DNA of 18,780 bases. Source: Bacteroidales bacterium UBA5072. Its GTDB lineage: Bacteria > Bacteroidota > Bacteroidia > Bacteroidales > UBA10428. Both the position numbers and the translations under genes were made by a program. Positions 1 to 8,300 of this stretch are shown piece after piece. Below the pieces are notes generated by a model. That model had not been told where the DNA came from, did no database searches, and saw only the letters and a list, made by a program, of their open reading frames with translations. Every line of letters starts with the position of its first letter. The first letter of the stretch is position 1. Location of the stretch: positions 1 to 18,780 of the forward strand of contig DIAS01000105.1 of NCBI GenBank assembly GCA_002415855.1, written 5' to 3'.

Positions 1-342
1 ACAAAAGTATAAAATATGATCGCAATAGCAAAAGATTCCTGCTAAAATGTTGATCGCTTTTCATTGGCAGACTTTGTGCAAACAAGAGCAACAAACCCTG
101 ATAAGTACGAAATGACAGATAAGCTAATATTTGTCGAAAACACCGGAATTATTCCTATCTTTGTGCAGTTTAAGATTTGAGAATTGTGCTTTTTCTGACT
201 GATGACCTCCTGAAGTTAGTCCTTTCCGGTTCACCTTTCTAAATCAATTTCATGGTTCGCATACTTTCGGGAGTGCGGATATTGTAAACCAAAAATCACA
301 GGGCAGGATATTCTGCAAAGTAAAATCTTCTAATTATCAAAT
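1..342. other. Non-coding leader region upstream of the cold-shock gene
   Basis: I see no convincing gene in this stretch. It holds a good Bacteroidota-type promoter element at 156-163. If that promoter is used, positions about 170-342 form a 5' untranslated leader of roughly 170 nt. The leader contains a small imperfect hairpin near 258-277, in which CGC and ACT pair with AGT and GCG around the loop TTCGGG, with a 2-nt bulge. Positions 1-130 are AT-rich and show no motif I can name. They may hold the end or promoter region of a gene outside the window. Confidence 0.5.
130..163 (+). promoter_or_regulatory. Putative Bacteroidota promoter of the cold-shock gene
   Basis: TATCTTTG at 156-163 matches the -7 consensus TAnnTTTG exactly. 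TTTG at 130-133 can serve as the -33 element, although the 22-nt spacer is slightly longer than the usual 19-21. Transcription would start near 170. The only downstream gene is the cold-shock protein at 343. Confidence 0.45.
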
Positions 343-801
343 ATGAGTAAATCACAGGAAACCTATAACAAAAAAGAAGTCAGGAACAAAAAGGAAAAGA
401 AAAGAAAGGAAAAGGCTCTGAAAAAACTTGAAAGAAGGGCCAATACCAGGGATGGTAATAATCTGGATGATATGATCGCCTATGTAGATGAGAACGGGAT
501 GATCACATCTGAGCCGCCCGATCCGGATAGTAAAAGGAAAGTTAAAGCGGAAGACATCGAGATTAGCGTACCAAGGGTTCATACAGAAAAAACGGACAAC
601 AATATCCGCCACGGAATATTGGTAAACTATAACCAGTCAAAGGGATACGGCTTTATCCGTGACCTCGCAAATCAGAATAGTGTGTTTGTACATGTGAATG
701 ACATGGAAGGAAGACTGTCAGAGAATTCAAAAGTAACCTTTGAAACAGAAAAAGGGCCCAGAGGTTTGAAAGCCATCCATGTAAGGCTGTTTGAGCAGTA
801 A
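343..801 (+). CDS. Cold-shock-domain protein with Lys-rich N-terminal extension
   Basis: This 152-residue protein has a cold-shock (S1/OB-fold) domain from about residue 88 to the end. The nucleic-acid-binding motifs are clear: RNP1 is K100-G-Y-G-F-I105 and RNP2 is V114-F-V-H-V118. The family binds single-stranded RNA or DNA and acts as an RNA chaperone in the cytoplasm. Residues 1-40 are very rich in Lys, Arg and Glu and are probably helical or disordered. Residues 41-85 form an acidic, Pro-containing linker. Bare CspA-type proteins are about 65-70 residues long, so this is an extended form, an architecture I associate with Bacteroidota. The ATG at 343 is the first in-frame start before the basic segment. 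The gene stands alone, convergent with the radical SAM gene 24 nt downstream. The family call is firm; the role of the extension is not known to me. Confidence 0.9.
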   Translation: MSKSQETYNKKEVRNKKEKKRKEKALKKLERRANTRDGNNLDDMIAYVDENGMITSEPPDPDSKRKVKAEDIEISVPRVHTEKTDNNIRHGILVNYNQSKGYGFIRDLANQNSVFVHVNDMEGRLSENSKVTFETEKGPRGLKAIHVRLFEQ

Positions 802-809
802 ATACTGCT
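794..809. terminator. Possible small hairpin between convergent genes
   Basis: AGCAGT (794-799) and ACTGCT (804-809) form a perfect 6-bp stem around the loop AAAT, overlapping the cold-shock stop codon (799-801). It sits in the 24-nt gap between convergent genes, where a bidirectional terminator is expected. Neither strand has a good T-run after it, so termination is doubtful. Confidence 0.25.
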
Positions 810-825
810 GGTAAAAGAAAGTTTA

Positions 826-2307
826 TCAGGATTTGACTGCAAATACTTTCCGGAAATGATACCCATATATGGTGTAAGTGATGGCCATTGAAAAGGCCTC
901 AGGCTTATTGAACAGGGTCCACAATACCAGATTCCAGAAGTACCTCCGTTGTCTTTTAAGCAATCCCAGATAGAAAATTGACTTTAAAAAAGCCATAAAC
1001 TTATTCAATGTTATTTTTCTGTATCTTGTCAGGGGTGGATTGTAGTTTTTCAGAAATGTTAAAACCCTTTCATAGAATGCCTGGACAGAATAAATATCCT
1101 GAATGACCTTCCTATACCCGTCCGCAAGCAATTTCATGTCCATCACCGGTTTAAAATTCATGGAATAATCAGTATTGTCACCGCTGAAGGCCTTAATAAT
1201 TCTTCCTTCCGACTGAAGACGCTTGTACAGATTTGACAACCGGGGCGCATTTAGCAGACCCACCATGGCTGTGATGATACCGCTTTGCTGAATGAAATCC
1301 ACCTGACGTTGAAAGATGTTTGGAGGATCGGTGTCAAATCCCACAATAAACCCCGCGGAAACTTCCATCCCCGATTGTTGAATGGTTTTAACATTGCTGA
1401 TCAGGTTCCGTTTGTTATTTTGTAATTTGTTGCAGGCAGTTAGGCTACTCTCTTCCGGGGTTTCAATGCCAATGAAGACCTGGCCGAATCCTGCCCTTAC
1501 CATCATCTGCATCAATTCAGGATCATCGGCAAGGTTAATGGTAGCCTCGGTTGTAAAGATAAACGGATAGCGATTGGCCTCCATCCACCGGATCAGCACA
1601 GGCAGCAATTCAGCTTTCAGCTTTTGCCGGTGGCCAATAAAATTATCATCAACAATGAAAACACCTCCATGCCATCCCTGGTGAAGCAGTGCATCCAATT
1701 CCCCTATGACCTGTTGCGGCGATTTGGTGCGTACCTGCCTGCCGTACAATGCTGTTATATCACAGAATTCACAATTATAGGGACAGCCCCTGGAATACTG
1801 GACCGATGCCGTGGTATAGTGATTCAAGGTCAACAGTGAATAATCCGGTATGGGAGTCTGGGATAGATCGGCAAATTCATCTGAACAATATATTTTCTCT
1901 GGTCTTCCTTTCTTCAGGTCCTCCAGAAAGCGGGGCAGGGTAATTTCTGCCTCGTTCAAAACGAGGTGATCTACATTTTGATACAATTCAGATTCTTCCG
2001 TAAACAACGGTCCGCCGGCAACTATTTTAACCTTCAGCCTGATACAACGGGAGATGACATGATTCACGGAGACCGATTGCACTGCCATGGCGCTGATGAA
2101 CACATAATCGGCCCAGGTAATATCTGAATCGGACAACGGTGAAGTATTCAGGTCAACCAGCCGTTTATTCCATTCCCGGGGCAGCATCGAGGCCACGGTA
2201 ATAAGCCCCAAGGGAATATGTGCTGCTCTTTTCGAAACAAACTTCAAAGCATGCTTGAAGCTCCAATACGTATCGGGGTATTGGGGGCATACCAATAGTA
2301 TATTCAT
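826..2307 (-). CDS. B12-binding-domain radical SAM protein (DUF4070-like)
   Basis: With the ATG at 2307 this is a 493-residue protein. It begins MNILLVCPQYPDTYW, the typical first strand of an N-terminal cobalamin-binding Rossmann domain (about residues 1-140), with an AGGP turn. The radical SAM domain follows. Its [4Fe-4S] ligands C175, C179 and C182 lie in SRGCPYNCEFCDI, and later come the strand motifs VDDNF and GIETP. The C-terminal 130 residues look like the DUF4070 extension found in relatives such as the hopanoid 2-methylase HpnP. Such enzymes usually methylate or rearrange unactivated carbons, but the substrate cannot be read here and no hopanoid genes are nearby. The open frame runs upstream to 2436, but those 43 extra residues lack family character and lie upstream of a perfect -7 box, so I reject that start. 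The classical DxHxxG cobalamin motif is not evident. Confidence 0.85.
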   Translation of the reverse strand: MNILLVCPQYPDTYWSFKHALKFVSKRAAHIPLGLITVASMLPREWNKRLVDLNTSPLSDSDITWADYVFISAMAVQSVSVNHVISRCIRLKVKIVAGGPLFTEESELYQNVDHLVLNEAEITLPRFLEDLKKGRPEKIYCSDEFADLSQTPIPDYSLLTLNHYTTASVQYSRGCPYNCEFCDITALYGRQVRTKSPQQVIGELDALLHQGWHGGVFIVDDNFIGHRQKLKAELLPVLIRWMEANRYPFIFTTEATINLADDPELMQMMVRAGFGQVFIGIETPEESSLTACNKLQNNKRNLISNVKTIQQSGMEVSAGFIVGFDTDPPNIFQRQVDFIQQSGIITAMVGLLNAPRLSNLYKRLQSEGRIIKAFSGDNTDYSMNFKPVMDMKLLADGYRKVIQDIYSVQAFYERVLTFLKNYNPPLTRYRKITLNKFMAFLKSIFYLGLLKRQRRYFWNLVLWTLFNKPEAFSMAITYTIYGYHFRKVFAVKS

Positions 2308-2312
2308 ATTTT

Positions 2313-2341
2313 TACATTTGCGTATTTGCGACACAAATGTA
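2313..2341 (-). promoter_or_regulatory. Promoter -7 element within an 8-bp inverted repeat, upstream of the radical SAM gene
   Basis: On the minus strand TACATTTG (2341-2334) matches TAnnTTTG exactly and lies 26 nt before the ATG at 2307. The same octamer occurs on the plus strand at 2313-2320, giving a perfect inverted repeat TACATTTG-N13-CAAATGTA. No TTG is found at the expected -33 position. The dyad would cover the promoter and early leader, so it could be an operator or simply a symmetric promoter region. Confidence 0.4.
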
Positions 2342-2443
2342 TAGGTTACCGCGTAAACAGGGAAATAGAAGGGACTAACTGCAATATATTGTGGCGTATG
2401 AAGAATAAGCAGGCAAGTGCCATTCAGGCATTGCAAATGACAT

Positions 2444-3286
2444 TCACCCCTGTCTGACGGCAGCTGCTTCTTTCAGCTTTATCACATACTGCCGGGAAAC
2501 CGGGATATGTTCATTCAGCTCTTTAAGGATAACATAGCTGGCGCTGATTTTGAGGTGTAGTTTATCAATATACTCGACATTGATGATGCAGGTTCTGTGG
2601 CAACGGATAAACTGACCGTAAGAGCGCAGCAGCTGTTCAATGTTCTTAAGTGTATTCCTGATAAGCTTCTTTCGGGCGACACCGTTTTCCCTGAAATAAA
2701 TCGCCACATAATTGTCGGCCGATCTTATCATTAAAATGTCGGATATGCGCAATCTCAGAATATCAGTGGCAGTTTCAGCAGAATAAAATTCAAGGATCTT
2801 TTGCGAGGAATCCTGCGTTATATCCTGCAACCGGCTCTGCAACAATGAATTTTCACGCCACAATATTTCATTCTCCAGGCTCAGTTCGTGGCGTATCCGG
2901 TATATCCGCAAGATTACCGGAGGGGCCAGGCAGATCAGGGCAATTTTCAAGACCGTGTAAAATCCAATGCTGGCTTGACCCACATACCTGAGATAGAAGG
3001 TAAAGGCTACAGAACTTAAAACCAATAAAATAAATCCGTTCAGATAGGAAAACACTTCCATGTCTGTAAGCCTGAAAACCCCGGAAAAGAAATAGATGGC
3101 ATAAAGCAGGATAAAAATGATCAGGCCATATCCTGCATTAAAAATCAGAACGTTGTTCAGATCCGTGAAGCGGATGGAGAAAGGCTGAAAGAAAAGCATG
3201 AACAAAAATAACCCCATGCTGATACTTGCGTACAGCAGGAAAGAATCCCTGATATTAAAAATAAACCGCTTCAGGTTGTAATTCAT
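2444..3286 (-). CDS. Membrane-anchored LytTR-domain transcriptional regulator
   Basis: This 280-residue protein has four hydrophobic segments in its N-terminal half (about residues 9-33, 44-70, 78-103 and 108-128). A short charged, probably coiled segment follows (about 130-165). The C-terminal LytTR DNA-binding domain (about 175-275) shows the family pattern: ILMIRSADNYVAIYF, an RKKLIRNTLKNIEQ helix, FIRCHRTCIINVEYI and HIPVSRQY. LytTR proteins bind paired direct repeats in promoters. Here the usual response-regulator receiver domain is replaced by a membrane domain, an arrangement seen in many Bacteroidota proteins. It probably senses a membrane or extracellular signal without a kinase partner; none is encoded nearby. 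It lies 106 nt downstream of rubrerythrin, with a probable terminator between, and 136 nt upstream of the radical SAM gene. Its targets are unknown; neighbouring genes are candidates. Confidence 0.85.
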   Translation of the reverse strand: MNYNLKRFIFNIRDSFLLYASISMGLFLFMLFFQPFSIRFTDLNNVLIFNAGYGLIIFILLYAIYFFSGVFRLTDMEVFSYLNGFILLVLSSVAFTFYLRYVGQASIGFYTVLKIALICLAPPVILRIYRIRHELSLENEILWRENSLLQSRLQDITQDSSQKILEFYSAETATDILRLRISDILMIRSADNYVAIYFRENGVARKKLIRNTLKNIEQLLRSYGQFIRCHRTCIINVEYIDKLHLKISASYVILKELNEHIPVSRQYVIKLKEAAAVRQG

Positions 3287-3367
3287 TGCTTGTGCCAGAT
3301 GATAAAATTACAACATTTCTGAAGCGGGAGCGATAAGGGAATGAATTATTATTCGTGTTAACAAGAC

Positions 3368-3392
3368 AAAAAAACCATTCCCGGGATCGGGA
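3368..3392 (-). terminator. Probable intrinsic terminator after rubrerythrin
   Basis: Read on the minus strand, TCCCG-ATCC-CGGGA (3392-3379) forms a 5-bp GC-rich stem with a tetraloop directly after the rubrerythrin stop codon (3395-3393). It is followed after AATGG by seven T (3374-3368). The stem is short and the T-run is displaced by 4-5 nt, so efficiency is uncertain. Confidence 0.45.
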
Positions 3393-3971
3393 TTAATAAT
3401 TCTCCTCCCTGATCTGCATGAATGCTTTCGGGTGCTGGCATGCCGGACAGGTATCCATTGCCGTTTCCGATTCATAAACATATCCGCAATTCAGGCACTT
3501 CCACCATACCTTACCTTTTTTCATGAATACCAGATCCTCAGAAATATTTTGCAGTAGTTTCAGATACCGCCGTTCATGCTCCGCTTCAGCCTTGGCTATC
3601 GTTTTAAAAGCCGTGGCTACTTCAGGAAAGCCTTCTTCCCTTGCTATTTCAGCAAACATCGGGTAAAGTTTGGTCCACTCTTCATTTTCTCCTTCAGCAG
3701 CAGCTTTCAGGTTTTCTTTGGTTGTACCTATTTTGCCGGCAGGATAGGCTGCCGTGATCTCAGTCATCCCACCCTCGAGAAAACTGAAAAAGCGCTTGGC
3801 ATGTTCTTTTTCCTGGTTAGCTGTTTCCTGAAAAATAGCAGAAATTTGTTCATAACCTTCCTTTCTGGCCTGTGAGGAGAAAAACTCATATCGGTTCCGT
3901 GCCTGTGATTCACCGGCGAATGCTTTAAGCAGATTCTGCTCCGTTTTCGTTCCTTTTATACTTTTTCCCAT
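3393..3971 (-). CDS. rbr: Rubrerythrin
   Basis: Rubrerythrin is a cytoplasmic non-haem iron peroxidase that reduces H2O2 with electrons passed through its rubredoxin site, and it is common in anaerobes. The 192 residues match the usual length. The four-helix-bundle di-iron site is complete: E21, E54 and H57 in EKEH, E95 and E98, then E129 and H132 in EAEH. These line up with the ligands of the Desulfovibrio protein at an offset of 1-2. The C-terminal rubredoxin-like domain has C159-x2-C162 and C175-x2-C178, which bind one Fe. The ATG at 3971 gives the canonical MGKSIKGTKTEQNLLKAFAGE start. It lies 24 nt downstream of the flavin reductase-rubredoxin gene and is very probably co-transcribed with it, so the neighbour may be an electron donor. 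Everything needed for activity is present. Confidence 0.97.
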   Translation of the reverse strand: MGKSIKGTKTEQNLLKAFAGESQARNRYEFFSSQARKEGYEQISAIFQETANQEKEHAKRFFSFLEGGMTEITAAYPAGKIGTTKENLKAAAEGENEEWTKLYPMFAEIAREEGFPEVATAFKTIAKAEAEHERRYLKLLQNISEDLVFMKKGKVWWKCLNCGYVYESETAMDTCPACQHPKAFMQIREENY

Positions 3972-3995
3972 GTTTTTATGTTTTTTGGTAATTCT

Positions 3996-4703
3996 TTATT
4001 TCTTGGCAAAATCGATTTTCTCAGTGCCACAAACCGGACAAATCCAGGTTTCCGGAAGGTCCTCAAAGCGGGTTCCTGCAGGAAATCCATGTTCGGGATC
4101 TCCCTTTTCCGGGTCGTAGATATATCCGCATGCAGTGCAGTAGTATTTGTCGGAAGACGCCGGCTGTATCTGCTGCTTCAATTTTTCAGCATCAATATAA
4201 GTAGGCGCATTTTTAGGAGCTTTGCCCTTCTTCACTTCTCGGTAATAAGCATAGGTCAGCGGGTCTTCAGATGCAACGAGCAGATCACCATCCACTACCT
4301 CCCCGATGAACAGCAGATGCGTGCCTGTATCTACAGTCTGAACCACCTCACATTCGAACCAGGCGATCGTATCGTCCAACAGGATCGGAGCACCTGTTTT
4401 TCCCTGTTTGTAGTCGCATTTGGTAAATTTTTCCGTGTCTCTGCCTGACCTGTACCCGAAAGTGCCTATAATGTCAGCCCTGGTCTCTTTTTGCAGCACC
4501 GATATCGAAAAGACTTTGCTTTTCCCGATCATTTCAGCTGTGTAATTGTTCTTGCTGCAGGCAATGGCAAAGCGGGCCGGTTCAGCAGTAACCTGGAAAA
4601 CTGTATTGGAAATATAGCCGTTGAGCTTGTTGTCCAAAACAGAGCTTACCACGTACAGCCCGTAAGTGATTCTAAAATAGGCTTCAATATTCATAAAAGT
4701 CAT
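3996..4703 (-). CDS. hrb: Flavin reductase-rubredoxin fusion (Hrb-like, high-molecular-weight rubredoxin)
   Basis: This 235-residue protein has two parts. Residues about 1-160 form a flavin reductase-like FMN-binding split-barrel domain (NTVFQVTAEPARFAIACSKNNYT; later IAWFECEV and GTHLLFIGEV). Residues 187-235 form a rubredoxin with C189-x2-C192 and C222-x2-C225 in CTACGYIYDP and WICPVCG. The same order occurs in Hrb of Moorella thermoacetica, which passes NADH electrons to the flavodiiron protein FprA for NO or O2 reduction. Here no flavodiiron gene is visible. The partner is rubrerythrin, encoded 24 nt downstream, so an electron route from NAD(P)H to rubrerythrin and peroxide is a reasonable inference. 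A second in-frame ATG at 4694 (MNIEAYF) is also a plausible start. The Hrb-type architecture is clear; the donor and acceptor are inferred. Confidence 0.9.
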   Translation of the reverse strand: MTFMNIEAYFRITYGLYVVSSVLDNKLNGYISNTVFQVTAEPARFAIACSKNNYTAEMIGKSKVFSISVLQKETRADIIGTFGYRSGRDTEKFTKCDYKQGKTGAPILLDDTIAWFECEVVQTVDTGTHLLFIGEVVDGDLLVASEDPLTYAYYREVKKGKAPKNAPTYIDAEKLKQQIQPASSDKYYCTACGYIYDPEKGDPEHGFPAGTRFEDLPETWICPVCGTEKIDFAKK

Positions 4704-4715
4704 AATCAGATACCA

Positions 4716-4746
4716 TAAAAATACTGTGTTTTAATTTGATGGGCAA
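4716..4746 (-). promoter_or_regulatory. Putative promoter of the hrb-rbr operon
   Basis: On the minus strand TTG (4746-4744) is followed after 20 nt by TATTTTTA (4723-4716), which fits TAnnTTTG at all but the last base. Transcription would start a few bases upstream of the ATG at 4703, leaving a very short leader. Confidence 0.4.
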
Positions 4747-4837
4747 TGATGGGATAATATTTAGAATGTATATAAATTACAGGCTGGCGAAAAAGGGCTA
4801 TCAAACTTCATGACGCGGAAGAAATTAATCCTTTTCT

Positions 4838-4845
4838 TATCTTTG
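4838..4845 (+). promoter_or_regulatory. Putative promoter -7 element of the CzcA-type efflux locus
   Basis: TATCTTTG matches TAnnTTTG exactly and lies 19 nt before the TTG start at 4865. No TTG is visible at the -33 position, so an activator may be needed. The site lies in the 161-nt divergent gap between this locus and hrb. Confidence 0.45.
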
Positions 4846-4864
4846 CCTGGTAAAAGAGTGGGTT

Positions 4865-5278
4865 TTGGATAAGAAAAGGTACATATCCCTGTTGTTTCTC
4901 TTTGCCATTGCGCTGGTGATGGCACACGCGATTATTCCCCACCATCATTTTGATGAATCGTGCCTGATTAACAACTGCCGTAGCCAGAGCGATTCCGAGG
5001 ACGGCACCCACAGCCCGGTTAAGATTCCCTGGAATTGCAAGGCTTATGGTCATGTCGTTTTGATAGAGCATAAACTACTGCAAAACATACGGATTTTTGT
5101 GTCCGTCAGTTTCGAACTTTTCAGGCAACCGGTGCAGCAGTATTTTATTAATAACAAGGTAGATAGTAAAGGTTCCTTTTATACCGCAAATCCGGTACCC
5201 TGTATCCCCTTACTGCCCCATTCCCTGTTGAGGGCTCCCCCAGCCATGATCGGTTGCCCGCCGGTACCAGGCGTTTGA
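4865..5278 (+). CDS. Small His/Cys-containing exported protein of the efflux locus (DUF6769-like)
   Basis: This 137-residue protein starts at TTG 4865; I see no in-frame ATG before the hydrophobic segment. Residues 2-5 are basic and 7-24 hydrophobic, giving a signal peptide or membrane anchor. Just outside lies a putative metal-binding cluster: H21, H26, H27, H28, D30, C33 and C38. Further C58, H63, H69, C113, H119 and C131 follow, and a LLRAPPA motif sits near the end. I recognise the type as a Bacteroidota family encoded directly upstream of CzcA-type pumps, probably DUF6769. No activity is known to me. A periplasmic metal-binding or pump-accessory role is inferred from the cluster and its place as first gene of the locus. 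It is separated from czcA by 60 nt holding a hairpin. Coding status is likely because the signal segment and conserved tail are in one frame. Confidence 0.7.
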   Translation: MDKKRYISLLFLFAIALVMAHAIIPHHHFDESCLINNCRSQSDSEDGTHSPVKIPWNCKAYGHVVLIEHKLLQNIRIFVSVSFELFRQPVQQYFINNKVDSKGSFYTANPVPCIPLLPHSLLRAPPAMIGCPPVPGV

Positions 5279-5298
5279 CCAGTACACTGGTCTTTCTT
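5277..5298 (+). terminator. Hairpin with T-rich tail between the small protein gene and czcA
   Basis: GACCAG (5277-5282) and CTGGTC (5287-5292) pair perfectly around the loop TACA and are followed by TTTCTT. The shape is that of a weak intrinsic terminator. The next gene, on the same strand, starts only 40 nt later, so it may attenuate pump expression or protect the upstream mRNA end rather than end the operon. Confidence 0.4.
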
Positions 5299-5338
5299 CC
5301 ACCTTTCTTGATATTACTTTCATTTCATTCATAACGAT

Positions 5339-8300
5339 ATGATAGAACGAATCATAGATTTTTCTATAAAGAATAAATTTATAGTGGGACTTTTCATTGT
5401 TGCATTGGTCGGGTGGGGCATATATTCTCTTTCCCGTTTGCCAATTGATGCAATTCCCGACATTACAAACAACCAGGTTCAGATTATCTCACTTGCCCCT
5501 TCACTGGCCACCCAGGAAGTTGAAAGCCTCATCACCTCACCCATCGAAGTTGCCGTAGCCAATGTTCCTGATATTATCGAGCTGCGGTCTATTTCACGTC
5601 TTGGGTTATCCGTTGTTACTGTGGTATTTGAGGATAAGGTTGATATTTACTGGGCCCGTCAGCAATTGACTGAACGGTTGAAGGAAGCTGAAGACGTCAT
5701 ACCTGATGGATTGGCACAAATTGAACTCGCACCAATCTCAACAGGCCTGGGCGAAATTTTCCAGTACCGCCTTGCTGTTAAGAAGGGATATGAGAATTCT
5801 TATGATGCCATGGATCTGCGTACCATCCAGGACTGGATTGTCCGCCGCGAAATGCTTGGAACCCCGGGTGTAGCTGAAATAAACAGTTATGGGGGCTTTG
5901 TCAAGCAGTATGAAATTGCAGTGAATCCCGAGATGTTAAAAGGGATGAACCTTACCCTCAATGATATTTTCGACGCACTTGAAAAAAATAACGAGAATAC
6001 AGGTAGTGCCTACATAGATAAAAATCCCACTGCTTATTTTATCCGGGGAATAGGACTGGTAAAAACGCTTGAGGACATCGGGAAAATTGTCGTCACGGTC
6101 AATGCTTCTGGTATCCCCGTCCTGGTAAGGGATGTTGCTACCGTGCAATATGGCAGTGCAACACGCTACGGCGCCTTTGTCGTGGATACAGCCGAAGCAG
6201 TGGGTGGTGTGGTAATGATGCTTAAGGGAGCTAATGCACACAAGGTAATTGACAATGTTGAAAAGCGTATTGGCTCAATTCAAAAATCGTTGCCCGAAGG
6301 GATCGAGATTGAGCCCTACCTGAACCGCTCCGATCTGGTAAATCGGGCCATTGGTACTGTAACGCGCAATCTTCTCGAAGGAGCGCTGATCGTTGTTTTC
6401 ATTCTGGTGCTAATGCTTGGCAATATGAGAGCAGGCCTGATAGTGGCCTCTGTCATTCCCCTCTCCATGCTGTTCGCCATTTCTCTGATGAACATTTTCG
6501 GCGTTTCGGGCAATCTGATGAGCCTTGGAGCAATTGACTTCGGACTAATCGTTGATGGAGCTGTAATCATTGTAGAGAGTGTCGTACACCGCATATGGAT
6601 GAGCAAACATCATCATGCAGATGTTGAGCAACTTACACAGCAACAAATGGATGAAAATGTATTTGATTCAGCCAGGCGCATGATGAGTTCCGCTACATTC
6701 GGCCAGGTGATCATCCTCATTGTATATTTGCCAATCATGGCACTGGTAGGCATCGAGGGGAAGATGTTTCGTCCCATGGCCCAGGTGGTGACCTTTGCCC
6801 TGCTTGGAGCAGCGGTTCTTTCACTTACATGGGTCCCGATGGCTTCAGCGCTCTTCCTCAGCAAAAAAACCCTGCACAGGCGAAATTTCTCAGATAAACT
6901 GATGGATTGGCTGCATGCAGCTTTCAAACCTGTCATTACCTATTCCCTTAAACATAAAAAAATAGTCACATTTTCCGCCATTGCGCTCCTTCTGATCAGC
7001 TTGCTTGTGTTCAACCAACTGGGAGGTGAATTCATACCCCAGCTTGAGGAAGGAGATCTGGCAGCCGGTGTCATGACACTTCAGGGAGGTTCACTCACGC
7101 ACACAATTGAAACAATTGAGCAAGCAAATAAAATCCTGCTGGATAACTTCCCCGAAATTAAGCATGCCGTTTGCAAGATAGGAGCGGCAGAAATTCCCAC
7201 AGATCCAACCCCCATGGAAACGGGTGATTATATCATAACGCTGAAGGATAAAAGTGAATGGACCTCCGCAAAAACACGCGAAGAGCTCGTGGCAAAGATG
7301 GAAGAAAAACTGATTGTGCTGGCCGGAGTGAAATTTGAGTTCCAGCAACCAATACAAATGAGGTTCAATGAGCTAATGACAGGGTCACGCCAGGATGTTG
7401 CCATCAAGATTTTCGGAGATGATCTCAGTGCCCTTGCGGAAATGGCTGCGGAAACTGAAAAAATAATTCAACCTGTCGCAGGTGTTGAAGATATCAATGT
7501 TGAAAAAGTCACCGGACTGGCCCAGATTCAGGTGGATTATAACCGAGATCGTTTGGCGCAGTATGGCATCTCAGTTGCTGATGCCAACAGGGTCCTTCGT
7601 GCGGCCTTTGCCGGCAGTCAGGCAGGAGTTGTTTTTGAGGACGAAAAGCGTTTCGGACTTGTTGTGCGGTTTGACAAGCAATATCGGGCAGATTTCGATA
7701 ACGTAAAAAGCCTGTCAGTTGCTCTGCCAAATGGTGGTCAAATACCATTTGAGCAAATTGCTGACATCAACATAAAATCGGGACCTGCACAAGTTTCGAG
7801 AGAAAATACCAAGCGACGCATAACGGTTGGATTCAATGTTCGAAACCGCGATGTGGAAAGTGTTATTGTTGAGGTGATTATGAAAATCGACCAACAGGTC
7901 AAGCTACCGACAGGCTATTATATTTCCTATGGCGGTCAGTTTCAGAACCTCAAGGCCGCCAAAGCCAGGCTATCCATCGCAGTTCCTGTCGCCTTGCTGC
8001 TGATATTTGTCTTGTTGTTCTTTACATTCCGTTCTGTGAAAGAGGCCCTGCTTATCTTCACTGCAGTGCCACTGGCAGCGATTGGAGGGGTGTTTGCCTT
8101 ATGGTTAAGGGGTATGAACTTTTCAATTTCTGCCGGGGTTGGATTTATTGCCTTATTCGGAGTCGCGGTGCTTAATGGGATCGTGCTGATTGCCGAATTT
8201 AACCGTATCGAAAGGGAGGGTGTCACGGACATATACCAGCGGGTACTTAAAGGGCTTAATTCCAGGCTGCGTCCTGTAATAATGACCGCCGCAGTAGCTT

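Noticed and set aside
2308..2436. Extended N-terminus of the radical SAM protein (43 more residues)
   Set aside because: The extra residues have no family character and lie over a consensus -7 box. The ATG at 2307 begins exactly at the first strand of the B12-binding domain.
3334..3382. GGGAATG ... CATTCCC inverted repeat
   Set aside because: The 7-bp arms are separated by about 32 nt, and the closer TCCCG/CGGGA stem explains the terminator better.
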